Shown here one piece after another: positions 8,804-17,233 of a stretch of DNA of 64,000 nucleotides (position 1 is its first letter; the number at the start of each line of letters is the position of its first letter). The DNA comes from Chryseobacterium lactis (GTDB taxonomy: Bacteria > Bacteroidota > Bacteroidia > Flavobacteriales > Weeksellaceae), in assembly GCF_003815875.1 (NCBI RefSeq), contig NZ_CP033924.1, positions 3,906,001 to 3,970,000 on the forward strand, in the 5' to 3' direction. The position numbers were made by a program, and so were the translations under genes. The notes beneath the pieces are model-generated. The model was not told the DNA's origin, did not search any database, and was given only the letters and a program-made list of their open reading frames with translations.

Positions 8804-9943
8804 TTATTTTGTAATATCTCTTCCGATCACCAATCTTTGGATTTCAGAAGTTCCCTCTCCAATAGTACAAAGCTTAGAGTCTCTATAGTATTTTTCAGCA
8901 GGGAAATCTTTTGTATATCCGTATCCTCCGAAGATCTGAACAGCATTATTGGCAATTCTTACACAAGCTTCAGACGCATATAATTTTGCCATAGCTCCTT
9001 CTTTTGTCATTTTCTGCTTTGCATTTTTCAGGGTAGATGCTCTTTGGATAAGAAGTTCTGCAGCATCGATTTCTGTAGCCATATCAGCCAACATAAAGTT
9101 GATCGCCTGGAATTCAGAAATTGATTTTCCGAACTGGTGTCTTTCTTTAGCATATTTTAAAGCAGCTTTGTAAGCTCCTCTTGCAGTACCTAAACTCAAG
9201 GCAGCGATAGAAATTCTACCTCCGTCCAAAATTTTCATAGCTTGTTTGAAGCCTTCTCCAACCTCTCCTAACCGGTGAGAATCCGGTACGCGTACATTGT
9301 CAAAAATTAATTCTGCCGTTTCAGAAGCACGCATTCCTAATTTGTTTTCTTTCTTTCCGGAAGTAAAGCCAGGCATTCCTTTTTCTAAAACAAATGCTGT
9401 TGAATTGTTCTTAGCTCCTTTTTCTCCTGTTCTTGTCATTACCACGGCAATATCTCCTGAGATCGCGTGAGTAATAAAGTTTTTAGCACCGCTAATGATC
9501 CAGTCATCACCGTCTTTTACCGCAGTAGTAGACATCCCTCCTGAATCTGAACCTGTATTATGTTCTGTTAATCCCCATGCTCCGATTACTTTTCCGGAAG
9601 CCAGTTGAGGAAGCCATCTGTTTCTCTGTTCTTCGTTTCCGAATTCATAAATATGATTGGTGCAAAGAGAGTTGTGAGCTGCTACAGAAAGACCAATAGA
9701 CGGGTCAACCTGAGAAATCTCATCAAGGATCGTAACATACTCATGATAGCCTAAGCCGGAACCTCCATATTGTTCAGGAACTACGACCCCCATAAAACCC
9801 ATTTCTCCCAACTGGTGGAATAGGTCTTTTGGAAATGTTTGGCTCTCATCCCATTCCATAATATTCGGACGGATATTCTTCTCTGCAAATTCTCTAGCTG
9901 TCTCCGCTATCATTTTGATGTTGTCAATAGTCTCTGTATTCAT
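8804..9943 (-). CDS. Acyl-CoA dehydrogenase
   Basis: A 379-residue FAD enzyme of the short/medium-chain acyl-CoA dehydrogenase family, catalysing alpha,beta-desaturation of acyl-CoA in fatty-acid or branched-chain amino-acid degradation. Visible signatures are WGLTEHNTGSDSGG (about residues 130-143), YAKERHQFGKSISEFQA in the C-terminal helical domain, and IFGGYGYTKDFPAEKYYRD near the end. IGEGTSEIQR carries the glutamate at the position of the usual catalytic base. Length is typical. The closest functional class in flavobacteria is the butyryl/short-branched-chain group, but specificity cannot be read from sequence. It is the first gene of a unit with the DinB-family gene. Confidence 0.93.
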   Translation of the reverse strand: MNTETIDNIKMIAETAREFAEKNIRPNIMEWDESQTFPKDLFHQLGEMGFMGVVVPEQYGGSGLGYHEYVTILDEISQVDPSIGLSVAAHNSLCTNHIYEFGNEEQRNRWLPQLASGKVIGAWGLTEHNTGSDSGGMSTTAVKDGDDWIISGAKNFITHAISGDIAVVMTRTGEKGAKNNSTAFVLEKGMPGFTSGKKENKLGMRASETAELIFDNVRVPDSHRLGEVGEGFKQAMKILDGGRISIAALSLGTARGAYKAALKYAKERHQFGKSISEFQAINFMLADMATEIDAAELLIQRASTLKNAKQKMTKEGAMAKLYASEACVRIANNAVQIFGGYGYTKDFPAEKYYRDSKLCTIGEGTSEIQRLVIGRDITK

Positions 9944-9962
9944 ATAGATAATAGTTAGTTCC

Positions 9963-9970
9963 CAAAGATA
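9963..9970 (-). promoter_or_regulatory. -7 box TATCTTTG for acyl-CoA dehydrogenase
   Basis: TATCTTTG on the minus strand, 19 bp ahead of the ATG at 9943. No clear -33 TTTG is seen. Confidence 0.5.
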
Positions 9971-10134
9971 ATTAAATTGACGGAATGCTAAAAAAATTAT
10001 TTCACTCGTAATGTTTTAAGGTGAAAAGTTTTAATTTTCAATTTTTTATATTCTAATATTTAATGGTTTGTTAATAAAATATTCACTCCTTTGCGTATTT
10101 TATTTTGCTAATTTAGTCCCCCAATTTTTAAGGC

Positions 10135-12060
10135 ATGAAAAAAATTCTACTTCCTATTATTTTGATTTCCACTTATTTTTCCGCGCAGGCTCCTGCCGGA
10201 TATTATAATGGAACAGCAGGACTTACAGGCTATGCACTGAAATCTAAGATTCATGATATTATCTCTGAAAAGAATATCAGCTGGCATTATGACGGTATCC
10301 AGCTTTTTTATACTCAGACGGATCTTGATAAATATTACGATCATGATGCAACGAATACAGAGTATTTACTTGATATCTATTCCGAAATCCCCACCGGACC
10401 GGATGCATATGAATATGTCACCAGTCAGTTAGGCGGGGGAAGTGCTGAAGGTACCGGATACAATAAGGAACATATGATGCCGCAGAGTACATTTACCACT
10501 ATTTGGTATGAAGCAAATAAGAAGAAGACAATCAGTGATTATCCTATGTTTTCGGATTTGAATTTTATTATACCTGCTGATGCCAGAATCAATCAGCTAA
10601 GAAGCAACTATCCTTACGGTATAGCAGGTACTACTAATTATTATACTTTTACTAATACTTCGAAAATATCTAAGGCAGCAATTCCTAATTATCCTTATGT
10701 AGGAAGAGTGTATGAGCCTATTGATGAATTCAAAGGAGATGTTGCAAGATCTTTATTGTATTTTGCTGTAAGATATGAAGGTAAATTAGGTTCATTTAAT
10801 ACGGCATACACTACATCTGCAAATATAAACCCTACAACAGATCAGTGTCCGCTTGATGGGACGGAAGAAAGAGCGATTGACCTTCCTTATATTGAGATGC
10901 TGAAGCAGTGGAGTGCGGCAGATCCTGTTTCACAAAGGGAAATTGACAGGAATAATGCCATATTTGCGATACAGAACAACAGAAATCCGTTTATAGATCA
11001 TCCTGAATGGGTAAATATGATCTGGTCGGAAACTCCGGACGCCATAGCGCCTAGCGCACCAGGATCATTGATTTCGACTCAGCAAAATGCCTATTTCGTT
11101 AATCTGAACTGGACTGCCTCACCGGAAACGGATGTTTTAGGATACAGAATTTATATGAATGGTGCAGCTACTCCTGTTGCAACGACTAAAAGCACATCTA
11201 TAAGTATAGATCACTTAGATCCGTCTACCACGTATACTTTTACGGTAAAAGCTTACGATAAAGGCTATCTGGAATCTCCTTTCAGCAATACCGTAACGGC
11301 TTCTACAATTGCATCAGATTCTTATGCTAAGGATTTGATGATCACCAAGTATATTTCAGGAACCAACAATTTGGTAGTTAACAATAACGCCCTCGAAATC
11401 ACCAACAGGACAGGCCATGAGGTTAACCTGAATGACTATAGAATCAATATTCTGCTTAAGAATTCTCAAGGCAATTACTATAGGGCGGATACCTATGAGC
11501 TGGAAGGTAAAGTAGGCAATAATGAAACTTTCGTTATTCTGAATCCTAAATCCACATTGTCATGTTATACCAATAGCCAGGCAAAATTTGTAACAGCTTC
11601 AGATCCTATGACTTTCAAAGGAGACAATTATGTAGAGCTTGCTTATAATGAATTTGTGACTGTGGATGCTATCGGAACCAAATATGTAGCCAATACAAAT
11701 GGAAATGTTTCTTTATACAGAAAGGGAAGCACAAACAATCCAAATACTACATTTAGCATCAGTGAATGGGATTCTTACCCATCTAATTACTGTCAGAACC
11801 TGGGGACATTGTCAACAGCAGAACTTATTGCTTCAAATAAAGAATTTAAGATCTACCCGAACCCTGTTTATGAAAACATTTATGTAAGCGGAGATATTGA
11901 GAAGGTGAAGACAGCTCAGGTGTTGGATTTCTCAGGAAAAATAATCTATACGGAGAAAGATCCGTTCCGAAATAAGAAAAATATTTCGGTACAGGGAATT
12001 CCTACGGGAACGTATCTGTTAAGGCTGGATGACAAAGTGCAGCAGTTTATTAAAAAGTAG
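10135..12060 (+). CDS. Secreted endonuclease I with FN3, lamin-tail-like and T9SS domains
   Basis: A 641-residue exported nuclease. A signal peptide (MKKILLPIILI...SAQ) is followed by an endonuclease I (EndA/NucM-type) domain at about residues 20-300 with the beta-beta-alpha-metal signature YNKEHMMPQS (catalytic His at 113). Next come one fibronectin type III domain (about 300-390), a lamin-tail-like beta domain (about 400-540, containing ALEITNRTGHEVNLNDY) and a T9SS sorting domain starting at KIYPNPV. It should cut DNA or RNA non-specifically outside the cell for nutrient scavenging or biofilm DNA turnover. It stands alone; its neighbours on both sides belong to other processes. Confidence 0.9.
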   Translation: MKKILLPIILISTYFSAQAPAGYYNGTAGLTGYALKSKIHDIISEKNISWHYDGIQLFYTQTDLDKYYDHDATNTEYLLDIYSEIPTGPDAYEYVTSQLGGGSAEGTGYNKEHMMPQSTFTTIWYEANKKKTISDYPMFSDLNFIIPADARINQLRSNYPYGIAGTTNYYTFTNTSKISKAAIPNYPYVGRVYEPIDEFKGDVARSLLYFAVRYEGKLGSFNTAYTTSANINPTTDQCPLDGTEERAIDLPYIEMLKQWSAADPVSQREIDRNNAIFAIQNNRNPFIDHPEWVNMIWSETPDAIAPSAPGSLISTQQNAYFVNLNWTASPETDVLGYRIYMNGAATPVATTKSTSISIDHLDPSTTYTFTVKAYDKGYLESPFSNTVTASTIASDSYAKDLMITKYISGTNNLVVNNNALEITNRTGHEVNLNDYRINILLKNSQGNYYRADTYELEGKVGNNETFVILNPKSTLSCYTNSQAKFVTASDPMTFKGDNYVELAYNEFVTVDAIGTKYVANTNGNVSLYRKGSTNNPNTTFSISEWDSYPSNYCQNLGTLSTAELIASNKEFKIYPNPVYENIYVSGDIEKVKTAQVLDFSGKIIYTEKDPFRNKKNISVQGIPTGTYLLRLDDKVQQFIKK

Positions 12061-12160
12061 ATTGCGACTTTTCTTGATTAAAATGATCTGATATTAGAAA
12101 AAAGACTTTTTCTAATTTTCTATAATTTCAGGATTTTGTTTAAGGCTTTAAAAACCTTAT

Positions 12161-12184
12161 GCTTACGATATAATCGATATAAGC
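12161..12184. promoter_or_regulatory. Outer inverted repeat upstream of the SatD gene
   Basis: GCTTA at 12161-12165 and TAAGC at 12180-12184 enclose a near-palindromic AT-rich core. It resembles the two stronger TATAAG-N8-CTTATA sites further down but with the half-sites in inverted order. Confidence 0.4.
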
Positions 12185-12206
12185 AGATTCACTAATAATT
12201 AATATC

Positions 12207-12226
12207 TATAAGTGTTTCTGCTTATA
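12207..12226. promoter_or_regulatory. Operator-like palindrome 1, TATAAG-N8-CTTATA
   Basis: A perfect 6-bp inverted repeat with an 8-bp spacer. An identical arrangement occurs exactly 29 bp downstream, at 12236-12255. The spacing fits binding by a dimeric helix-turn-helix protein on successive sites. The SatD-family protein itself carries a C-terminal helix-turn-helix, so autoregulation is plausible. Confidence 0.6.
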
Positions 12227-12235
12227 TTTTTTATT

Positions 12236-12255
12236 TATAAGTAATTATGCTTATA
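12236..12255. promoter_or_regulatory. Operator-like palindrome 2, TATAAG-N8-CTTATA, overlapping the promoter
   Basis: Second copy of the palindrome. Its right half-site overlaps the -7 box at 12252-12259, so a bound protein would block RNA polymerase. Confidence 0.6.
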
Positions 12256-12259
12256 TTTG
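12252..12259 (+). promoter_or_regulatory. -7 box TATATTTG directly ahead of the SatD start
   Basis: It matches TAnnTTTG and ends 4 bp before the ATG at 12264. Transcription from it would begin at or near the start codon, giving a leaderless or nearly leaderless mRNA. No clear -33 TTTG is seen; that area is occupied by the palindromes. Confidence 0.5.
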
Positions 12260-12263
12260 CAGT

Positions 12264-12869
12264 ATGATAGCGGTCATTACCGGTGATATTATAAATTCAC
12301 AACATGCAGATACTGAAGTTTGGATCACCAGACTTAAAAATCTTCTCGAAAATTGGGGAAGCGCTCCTCATACATGGGAAATCTACAGGGGTGATGAGTT
12401 TCAGTTCAAATGTAATATCGATGATGTTTTCTGGCATTTTCTAGCCATAAAATCTCTTATTAAAAGTCAGGAAAATTTAGATGTAAGAATGGCCATCGGC
12501 ATAGGTGAAGAAAGCTTTTCATCTGAAAAGATCACCGAATCTAATGGTACTGCCTACGTCAACTCCGGAAGATTATTGAATGATCTGAAGAGTGACGGCC
12601 ACACGGTTGCTATTAAAACTTCCAGTGATTCTGTTGACCGGGACCTGAATATTCTCTTGAAATGGTCCTCTAAAGATTTTGACAACTGGACGATGGCTAC
12701 CGCCGAAATCATTCACGAAATGATCATGAACCAGGATCTCACACAGGAAGATCTTGCCAGGAAATTTGCTATTTCACAGTCTTCTGTAAGCCAGAGGCTG
12801 AAACGAGCCAACTATGAGCTCATTGTTGAAACTAACCAGTACTTTAGAAAGAAAATCGCAGAACTATAA
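12264..12869 (+). CDS. SatD-family protein with C-terminal helix-turn-helix
   Basis: A 201-residue protein of the SatD family. The hallmark N-terminus MIAVITGDIINSQ and the YRGDEFQ motif (about residues 45-51) resemble a cyclase/palm-like fold, and a C-terminal HTH of sigma-70 region-4 or LuxR type is visible at about 155-185 (LTQEDLARKFAISQSSVSQRL). The original SatD is from a streptococcal acid-tolerance locus, but its biochemical role is unknown. The gene for a DUF3307 membrane protein starts 2 bp after the stop codon; this pairing recurs in Bacteroidetes. The upstream palindromes suggest autoregulation. Confidence 0.8.
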   Translation: MIAVITGDIINSQHADTEVWITRLKNLLENWGSAPHTWEIYRGDEFQFKCNIDDVFWHFLAIKSLIKSQENLDVRMAIGIGEESFSSEKITESNGTAYVNSGRLLNDLKSDGHTVAIKTSSDSVDRDLNILLKWSSKDFDNWTMATAEIIHEMIMNQDLTQEDLARKFAISQSSVSQRLKRANYELIVETNQYFRKKIAEL

Positions 12870-12871
12870 GC

Positions 12872-13567
12872 ATGATCTTTATTAAACTCATATTGGCACA
12901 TCTACTCGGAGATTTTGTTCTTCAGCCAAACTCTTGGGTTGCAGATAAGGAAAACCATAAACTGAAAAGTAAGTTTTTGTACTTGCATGTTCTGATTCAC
13001 ACTATTTTAAGCTTTATTTTTCTTTGGGATATCCGGCTTTGGTGGGTGGCTGCTTTAATAGGGGTTTCTCACTTCATTATTGATGCAACTAAGCTTAGTT
13101 TTCAAACTGTGAAAACTAAGAAAAGATGGTTTTTTATAGATCAGGCATTACATGTATTGGTCATTCTGGGAATTTCTTTTTATTTCCGGGAGTTTGATTT
13201 CAGCTTTTTACAAAATCAGGAATTTTTAAAAATAGTAATGGCAGCTTTGTTTTTAACGACGCCGGCTTCTATCTTTATCAAAATACTATTGTCATCATGG
13301 ACACCGGCTCCGGATGGCCCCAATTCTATCCAAACCGAATCTTTATCAAGTGCCGGAAAATATATCGGAATTTTAGAACGTCTGCTGGTTTTCACCTTTA
13401 TTATGGTGAATCATTGGGAGGGCGTAGGTTTCATGGTGGCTGCCAAATCTGTTTTCAGATTCAGTGACCTTGCACAGGCAAAACAGAGAAAGCTTACAGA
13501 ATATGTACTAATTGGTACCCTGCTGAGTTTTGGACTGGCTGTCTTAACAGGAATAATAATAAAATAA
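12872..13567 (+). CDS. DUF3307 integral membrane protein
   Basis: A 231-residue membrane protein with about six hydrophobic segments. The N-terminal signature LILAHLLGDFVLQPNSWVADK is typical of DUF3307, and HVLIHTILSF and GVSHFIIDATKL contribute conserved His/Asp residues in or near the membrane. Its function is unknown. It is translationally coupled to the SatD-family gene (2-bp gap), so the two probably act together, for example as a nucleotide-sensing regulator with a membrane partner. That role is inference. Confidence 0.8.
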   Translation: MIFIKLILAHLLGDFVLQPNSWVADKENHKLKSKFLYLHVLIHTILSFIFLWDIRLWWVAALIGVSHFIIDATKLSFQTVKTKKRWFFIDQALHVLVILGISFYFREFDFSFLQNQEFLKIVMAALFLTTPASIFIKILLSSWTPAPDGPNSIQTESLSSAGKYIGILERLLVFTFIMVNHWEGVGFMVAAKSVFRFSDLAQAKQRKLTEYVLIGTLLSFGLAVLTGIIIK

Positions 13568-13603
13568 ATCAATAAATCTAACTACAATTTAGAAAGTAAA
13601 ATT

Positions 13604-14326
13604 ATGAGTCAAAAGAAAGAAATGTTGTACGAAGGGAAAGCGAAACAAGTATTTGCTACCGATAATCCTGATGAAGTAGTAGTACGTTTCAAAGACGATG
13701 CTACAGCATTTAACGCTCAAAAGAAAGGTCAGGTTGATCTGAAAGGGGAAATGAACAATGCGATCACTACTCTTATTTTTGAATATTTAAATGAAAAAGG
13801 AATCAAAACTCATTTCATCAAACAATTAGACGAAAGAGAGCAGCTGGTAAAAAAAGTATCAATCATTCCTTTGGAAATGGTGGTAAGAAATTACTCTGCA
13901 GGAAGTATGGCACAAAGATTAGGCGTTGAAGAAGGGATTAAATCCCCGGTAACGATCTTTGATATCTGCTACAAAAAAGATGAATTGGGAGATCCGCTTA
14001 TCAATGATCACCATGCCGTTTTCTTAGGTGCTGCTACGTATGAAGAACTTGATGAGATGTATGAATTAACGTCTGATATCAACGAAATTCTTATCGATTT
14101 GTTTGATAAGATGAATATTATTTTAGTAGACTTCAAAATCGAATTAGGAAAAACTTCTGACGGTGAGATTATCTTAGCTGACGAGATTTCTCCGGATACT
14201 TGCAGACTTTGGGATAAAGATACCATGAAGAAGCTTGATAAAGACAGATTCAGAAGAGATTTAGGAGAAGTAACTGAGGCGTATGTTGAGATCTACAACC
14301 GTCTTAAAACTCTTTTGAAGAAATAA
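13604..14326 (+). CDS. purC: Phosphoribosylaminoimidazole-succinocarboxamide synthase (SAICAR synthetase)
   Basis: A 240-residue enzyme of purine biosynthesis that joins CAIR and aspartate with ATP to give SAICAR. Signatures are [10 protein letters not shown] at the N-terminus (ATP-binding), [15 protein letters not shown] in the middle, and [14 protein letters not shown] near residue 200. Length matches the bacterial monofunctional enzyme. purF follows in the same direction after 124 bp. The two may be co-transcribed, although the gap contains a heptamer repeat. Confidence 0.97.
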   Translation: MSQKKEMLYEGKAKQVFATDNPDEVVVRFKDDATAFNAQKKGQVDLKGEMNNAITTLIFEYLNEKGIKTHFIKQLDEREQLVKKVSIIPLEMVVRNYSAGSMAQRLGVEEGIKSPVTIFDICYKKDELGDPLINDHHAVFLGAATYEELDEMYELTSDINEILIDLFDKMNIILVDFKIELGKTSDGEIILADEISPDTCRLWDKDTMKKLDKDRFRRDLGEVTEAYVEIYNRLKTLLKK

Positions 14327-14400
14327 GACTCCAGAGAATTATTTGCTCTGATAAACAATTTGTTAGTAAAAACAAAATTAAAACTTGAAGTTAACTTAGA

Positions 14401-14435
14401 CTAATTTCTAACATCTAATATCTAACTTCTAATCA
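14401..14435 (+). repeat. Five tandem heptamers CTAAnnT in the purF leader
   Basis: Five consecutive 7-bp units beginning CTAA (CTAATTT, CTAACAT, CTAATAT, CTAACTT, CTAATCA) occupy 14401-14435. They end 15 bp before the purF ATG. Confidence 0.75.
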
Positions 14436-14450
14436 TTAGAAAAAATAGAA

Positions 14451-15950
14451 ATGAAAAGTTTAGACATTCATAAAAGTGAATATTTAAAACAGTTTGAAAA
14501 CCAGATTTACGGAAGGAATCTTTTCAGAACTCAGGAAGAGGAAAGATTAGATGCTCCGAACGAGGAATGTGGGATCTTCGGATTGTATTCGGATAATGAT
14601 CTGGATACATTCTCTCTTTCACAGTTTGGCCTTTTTGCATTACAGCACAGAGGACAGGAAGCTTGTGGTATTTCCGTTTTAAAAGACGGTAGGATTACCA
14701 ATATGAAAGATGAAGGACTGGTTTTAGATGTGTATAAAGACATTCAGGAACCTGAAACTTTTATGGGAAATTCTGCAATCGGACATACCCGTTATACGAC
14801 TGCAGGAGATAAAAAGAAATATAATTTCCAGCCATTTTTCGCAAAAAACGAATATGACCAGATTATACTTTCTATAGCACACAATGGTAACCTTACCAAT
14901 GCAAAAGAATTAAAAGCAGAACTGGAAGCTGAAGGCGTGGTTTTCAGAGCGACTTCTGATTCTGAGGTGATCCTGAGACTGATCCAGAAAAACCTTGATT
15001 TAGGACTTCGTGGTGCCATTAAGGCAACCATGGAAAAAATTGAAGGAGCTTATTCTGTGGTAGGGATGACCAGAAACAAATTCTTCGCTTTCAGAGATTT
15101 CAATGGAATTCGACCATTGGTGTTGGGGGCTATTGATGAGAGATCTTACGTAGTTGCTTCAGAATCTGTGGCATTAGATGCTGTGGGTGCACAATATGTA
15201 CGTGATATTCTTCCCGGAGAAATCATTTATACCAGTGAAAATGAACCTGGAAAGCTTCAATCTTATATGATGGATGGAGCAAAAGGTAAGCAAAGAATCT
15301 GCTCTTTTGAGTATATTTATTTTGCAAGACCTGACTCTACTTTAGAAAATATCAATGTTTATGAGATCAGAGAAAAATCAGGGGAGAAAATCTGGGAACA
15401 GGCTCCTGTAGACGCTGATCTGGTAATCGGAGTTCCGGATTCGGGAGTTCCGGCTGCAATTGGTTTCTCAAAAGCTTCAGGAATACCTTTCCGTCCTGTA
15501 TTGATTAAAAACAGATATATTGGTAGAAGTTTTATTGTTCCGACTCAGGAAATGAGAGAAAGAGTAGTAAATCTAAAATTGAATCCTATTATTTCTGAAA
15601 TGAAAGATAAAAGGGTGGTTATTATTGATGACTCTATCGTTCGTGGAACAACTTCCAAGAGATTGGTTAAAATTCTAAAAGACGCAGGAGTAAAAGAGAT
15701 TCACTTCAGAAGTGTTTCTCCACCAATTATTGCTCCTTGTTATTTAGGAATTGATACCCCTTCAAAGGATGATCTGATTTCGGCAAATATGTCTACAGAA
15801 CAACTTAGAAACTATTTAGGAGTAGATTCTTTAGAGTTTTTAAGCATAGATAACCTAAAAGAGATTTTAGGTTCGTCTAATCACTGTTTCGGCTGTTTTA
15901 CGGAAGAATATCCGGTAGGAAAAGGAGAGGAGGTAGAATTATTCAATTAA
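14451..15950 (+). CDS. purF: Amidophosphoribosyltransferase
   Basis: A 499-residue enzyme catalysing the first committed step of purine synthesis, PRPP plus glutamine to phosphoribosylamine. The N-terminal nucleophile is Cys40 in EECGIFG, so a 39-residue propeptide should be removed; this is longer than the roughly 11 residues of the Bacillus enzyme. HRGQEACGI and HNGNLTNA belong to the glutaminase domain. The PRPP loop is VVIIDDSIVRGTTSKR. Cysteines at ICSFEY, PCYLG and HCFGC correspond to the 4Fe-4S ligands of the Bacillus-type enzyme. A terminator follows at 15973-16000. Confidence 0.97.
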   Translation: MKSLDIHKSEYLKQFENQIYGRNLFRTQEEERLDAPNEECGIFGLYSDNDLDTFSLSQFGLFALQHRGQEACGISVLKDGRITNMKDEGLVLDVYKDIQEPETFMGNSAIGHTRYTTAGDKKKYNFQPFFAKNEYDQIILSIAHNGNLTNAKELKAELEAEGVVFRATSDSEVILRLIQKNLDLGLRGAIKATMEKIEGAYSVVGMTRNKFFAFRDFNGIRPLVLGAIDERSYVVASESVALDAVGAQYVRDILPGEIIYTSENEPGKLQSYMMDGAKGKQRICSFEYIYFARPDSTLENINVYEIREKSGEKIWEQAPVDADLVIGVPDSGVPAAIGFSKASGIPFRPVLIKNRYIGRSFIVPTQEMRERVVNLKLNPIISEMKDKRVVIIDDSIVRGTTSKRLVKILKDAGVKEIHFRSVSPPIIAPCYLGIDTPSKDDLISANMSTEQLRNYLGVDSLEFLSIDNLKEILGSSNHCFGCFTEEYPVGKGEEVELFN

Positions 15951-15972
15951 TATTTCTTACATAAAAATGAGT

Positions 15973-16000
15973 AGCCAGGTATATTGCCTGGCTCTTTTTG
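15973..16000 (+). terminator. Terminator of purF
   Basis: AGCCAGG (15973-15979) pairs with CCTGGCT (15987-15993) and is followed by CTTTTTG. Confidence 0.85.
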
Positions 16001-16114
16001 TTATATTATGTCATTATGGAGGCAAACCAAAAATAAATAAAATATCCACTGAGAATTAATTTTCTATTGTAAAATTTAAAAATTCTGTAATTTGTAAGGG
16101 ATAAAAATATACAT

Positions 16115-17050
16115 ATGAAAGCGTACTTATTATACGAAGCCGGAGGACCTGATAAACTTGTACTGGGTGAGGCGCAAAAACCTATTTTAAAAAGTGGGGA
16201 AGTTTTAATTAAGGTAAAAGCTATAGGTATAAATCCGGCAGATACGCTTTATCGCAATTCAAATACATTTATCACGGCTATGTTCGGTGAAGAGAGACCT
16301 GCAATAATTGGTTGGGATATCTCAGGTGAAATTGTTGAAAAAGCTCAGAATACCGATGGATTTGAGATGGATGATGCTGTTTTTGCACTTTTACAAAATG
16401 CCCGTGGTTATGCGGAATTTGTCGCCGTGAATATAGAATTGTTGGCTCGTAAATCAGGCAATATTTCTTTTGAAGAAGCCGCTGCGGCGCCGATGGCCGG
16501 TTTAACTGCCTGGCAGCCATTAGTTCACGGAATGAATATCAAAAAAGGTGACAAAATCCTTATTCACGGTGCTTCGGGCGGAGTTGGACATTTTGCCGTG
16601 CAAATCGCCAAATATTTTGGTGCCGAGGTCATTGCAACGTCTTCAGCAAAAAATCGTGATTTTGTTTTGTCTCTCGGAGCCGATAAACATATTGATTATC
16701 AAACCGAAAATTTTTGGGATAAAGTTAAAGATGTTGACTTTGTTTTTGATACGATTGGCGGAGAAACTTTGGCGCATTCGATTGATGTAACTAAACCGGG
16801 TGGTACAATTATTTCAATTTTAGGACTTGCCAATGATGATTTGAAAATGGAAGCAGAAAGTAAAAAGGTGAAATTGTCTTTATGGGGAATGCAGTGTAAT
16901 GGAGATGACCTGAGAGCACTAGCCGATTTAATGTCTAAAGGTATCATAAAGCCTCATATCGCTGAAACCTATCCTTTTACATCTATGGCCGAAGCGCATT
17001 TACAAGTAGAAACCCGACGTACTGCAGGAAAAATTGTGGTTACACTTTAA
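16115..17050 (+). CDS. Zinc-type alcohol dehydrogenase / quinone oxidoreductase-like NADP enzyme
   Basis: A 311-residue medium-chain dehydrogenase/reductase. The N-terminal GroES-like domain contains VKAIGINPADTLYR, and the nucleotide-binding motif HGASGGVGHFAVQIAK lies at about residues 151-166. The structural-zinc cysteines of true alcohol dehydrogenases are absent, so it is a zinc-free quinone-reductase-type member that would use NADPH to reduce quinones or enones. It stands alone, with 164 bp in front and 183 bp behind. The physiological substrate is unknown; a role in electrophile detoxification is a guess from the family. Confidence 0.85.
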   Translation: MKAYLLYEAGGPDKLVLGEAQKPILKSGEVLIKVKAIGINPADTLYRNSNTFITAMFGEERPAIIGWDISGEIVEKAQNTDGFEMDDAVFALLQNARGYAEFVAVNIELLARKSGNISFEEAAAAPMAGLTAWQPLVHGMNIKKGDKILIHGASGGVGHFAVQIAKYFGAEVIATSSAKNRDFVLSLGADKHIDYQTENFWDKVKDVDFVFDTIGGETLAHSIDVTKPGGTIISILGLANDDLKMEAESKKVKLSLWGMQCNGDDLRALADLMSKGIIKPHIAETYPFTSMAEAHLQVETRRTAGKIVVTL

Positions 17051-17233
17051 CTGAATGATTCATGCGGTAATAACCATTGATATCAAATTCCTCTGGGATG
17101 TGAGGAAAGCTTTACCTACTTTCTCAAAATTTCAAGAGTTAATAAGGTAATATAAATATATCAAAAGCTTAATATTCCAGTATTATATCGTTCACAGGTA
17201 AATTTTAATTTTATAAGATTAAAATTAAAGGTT

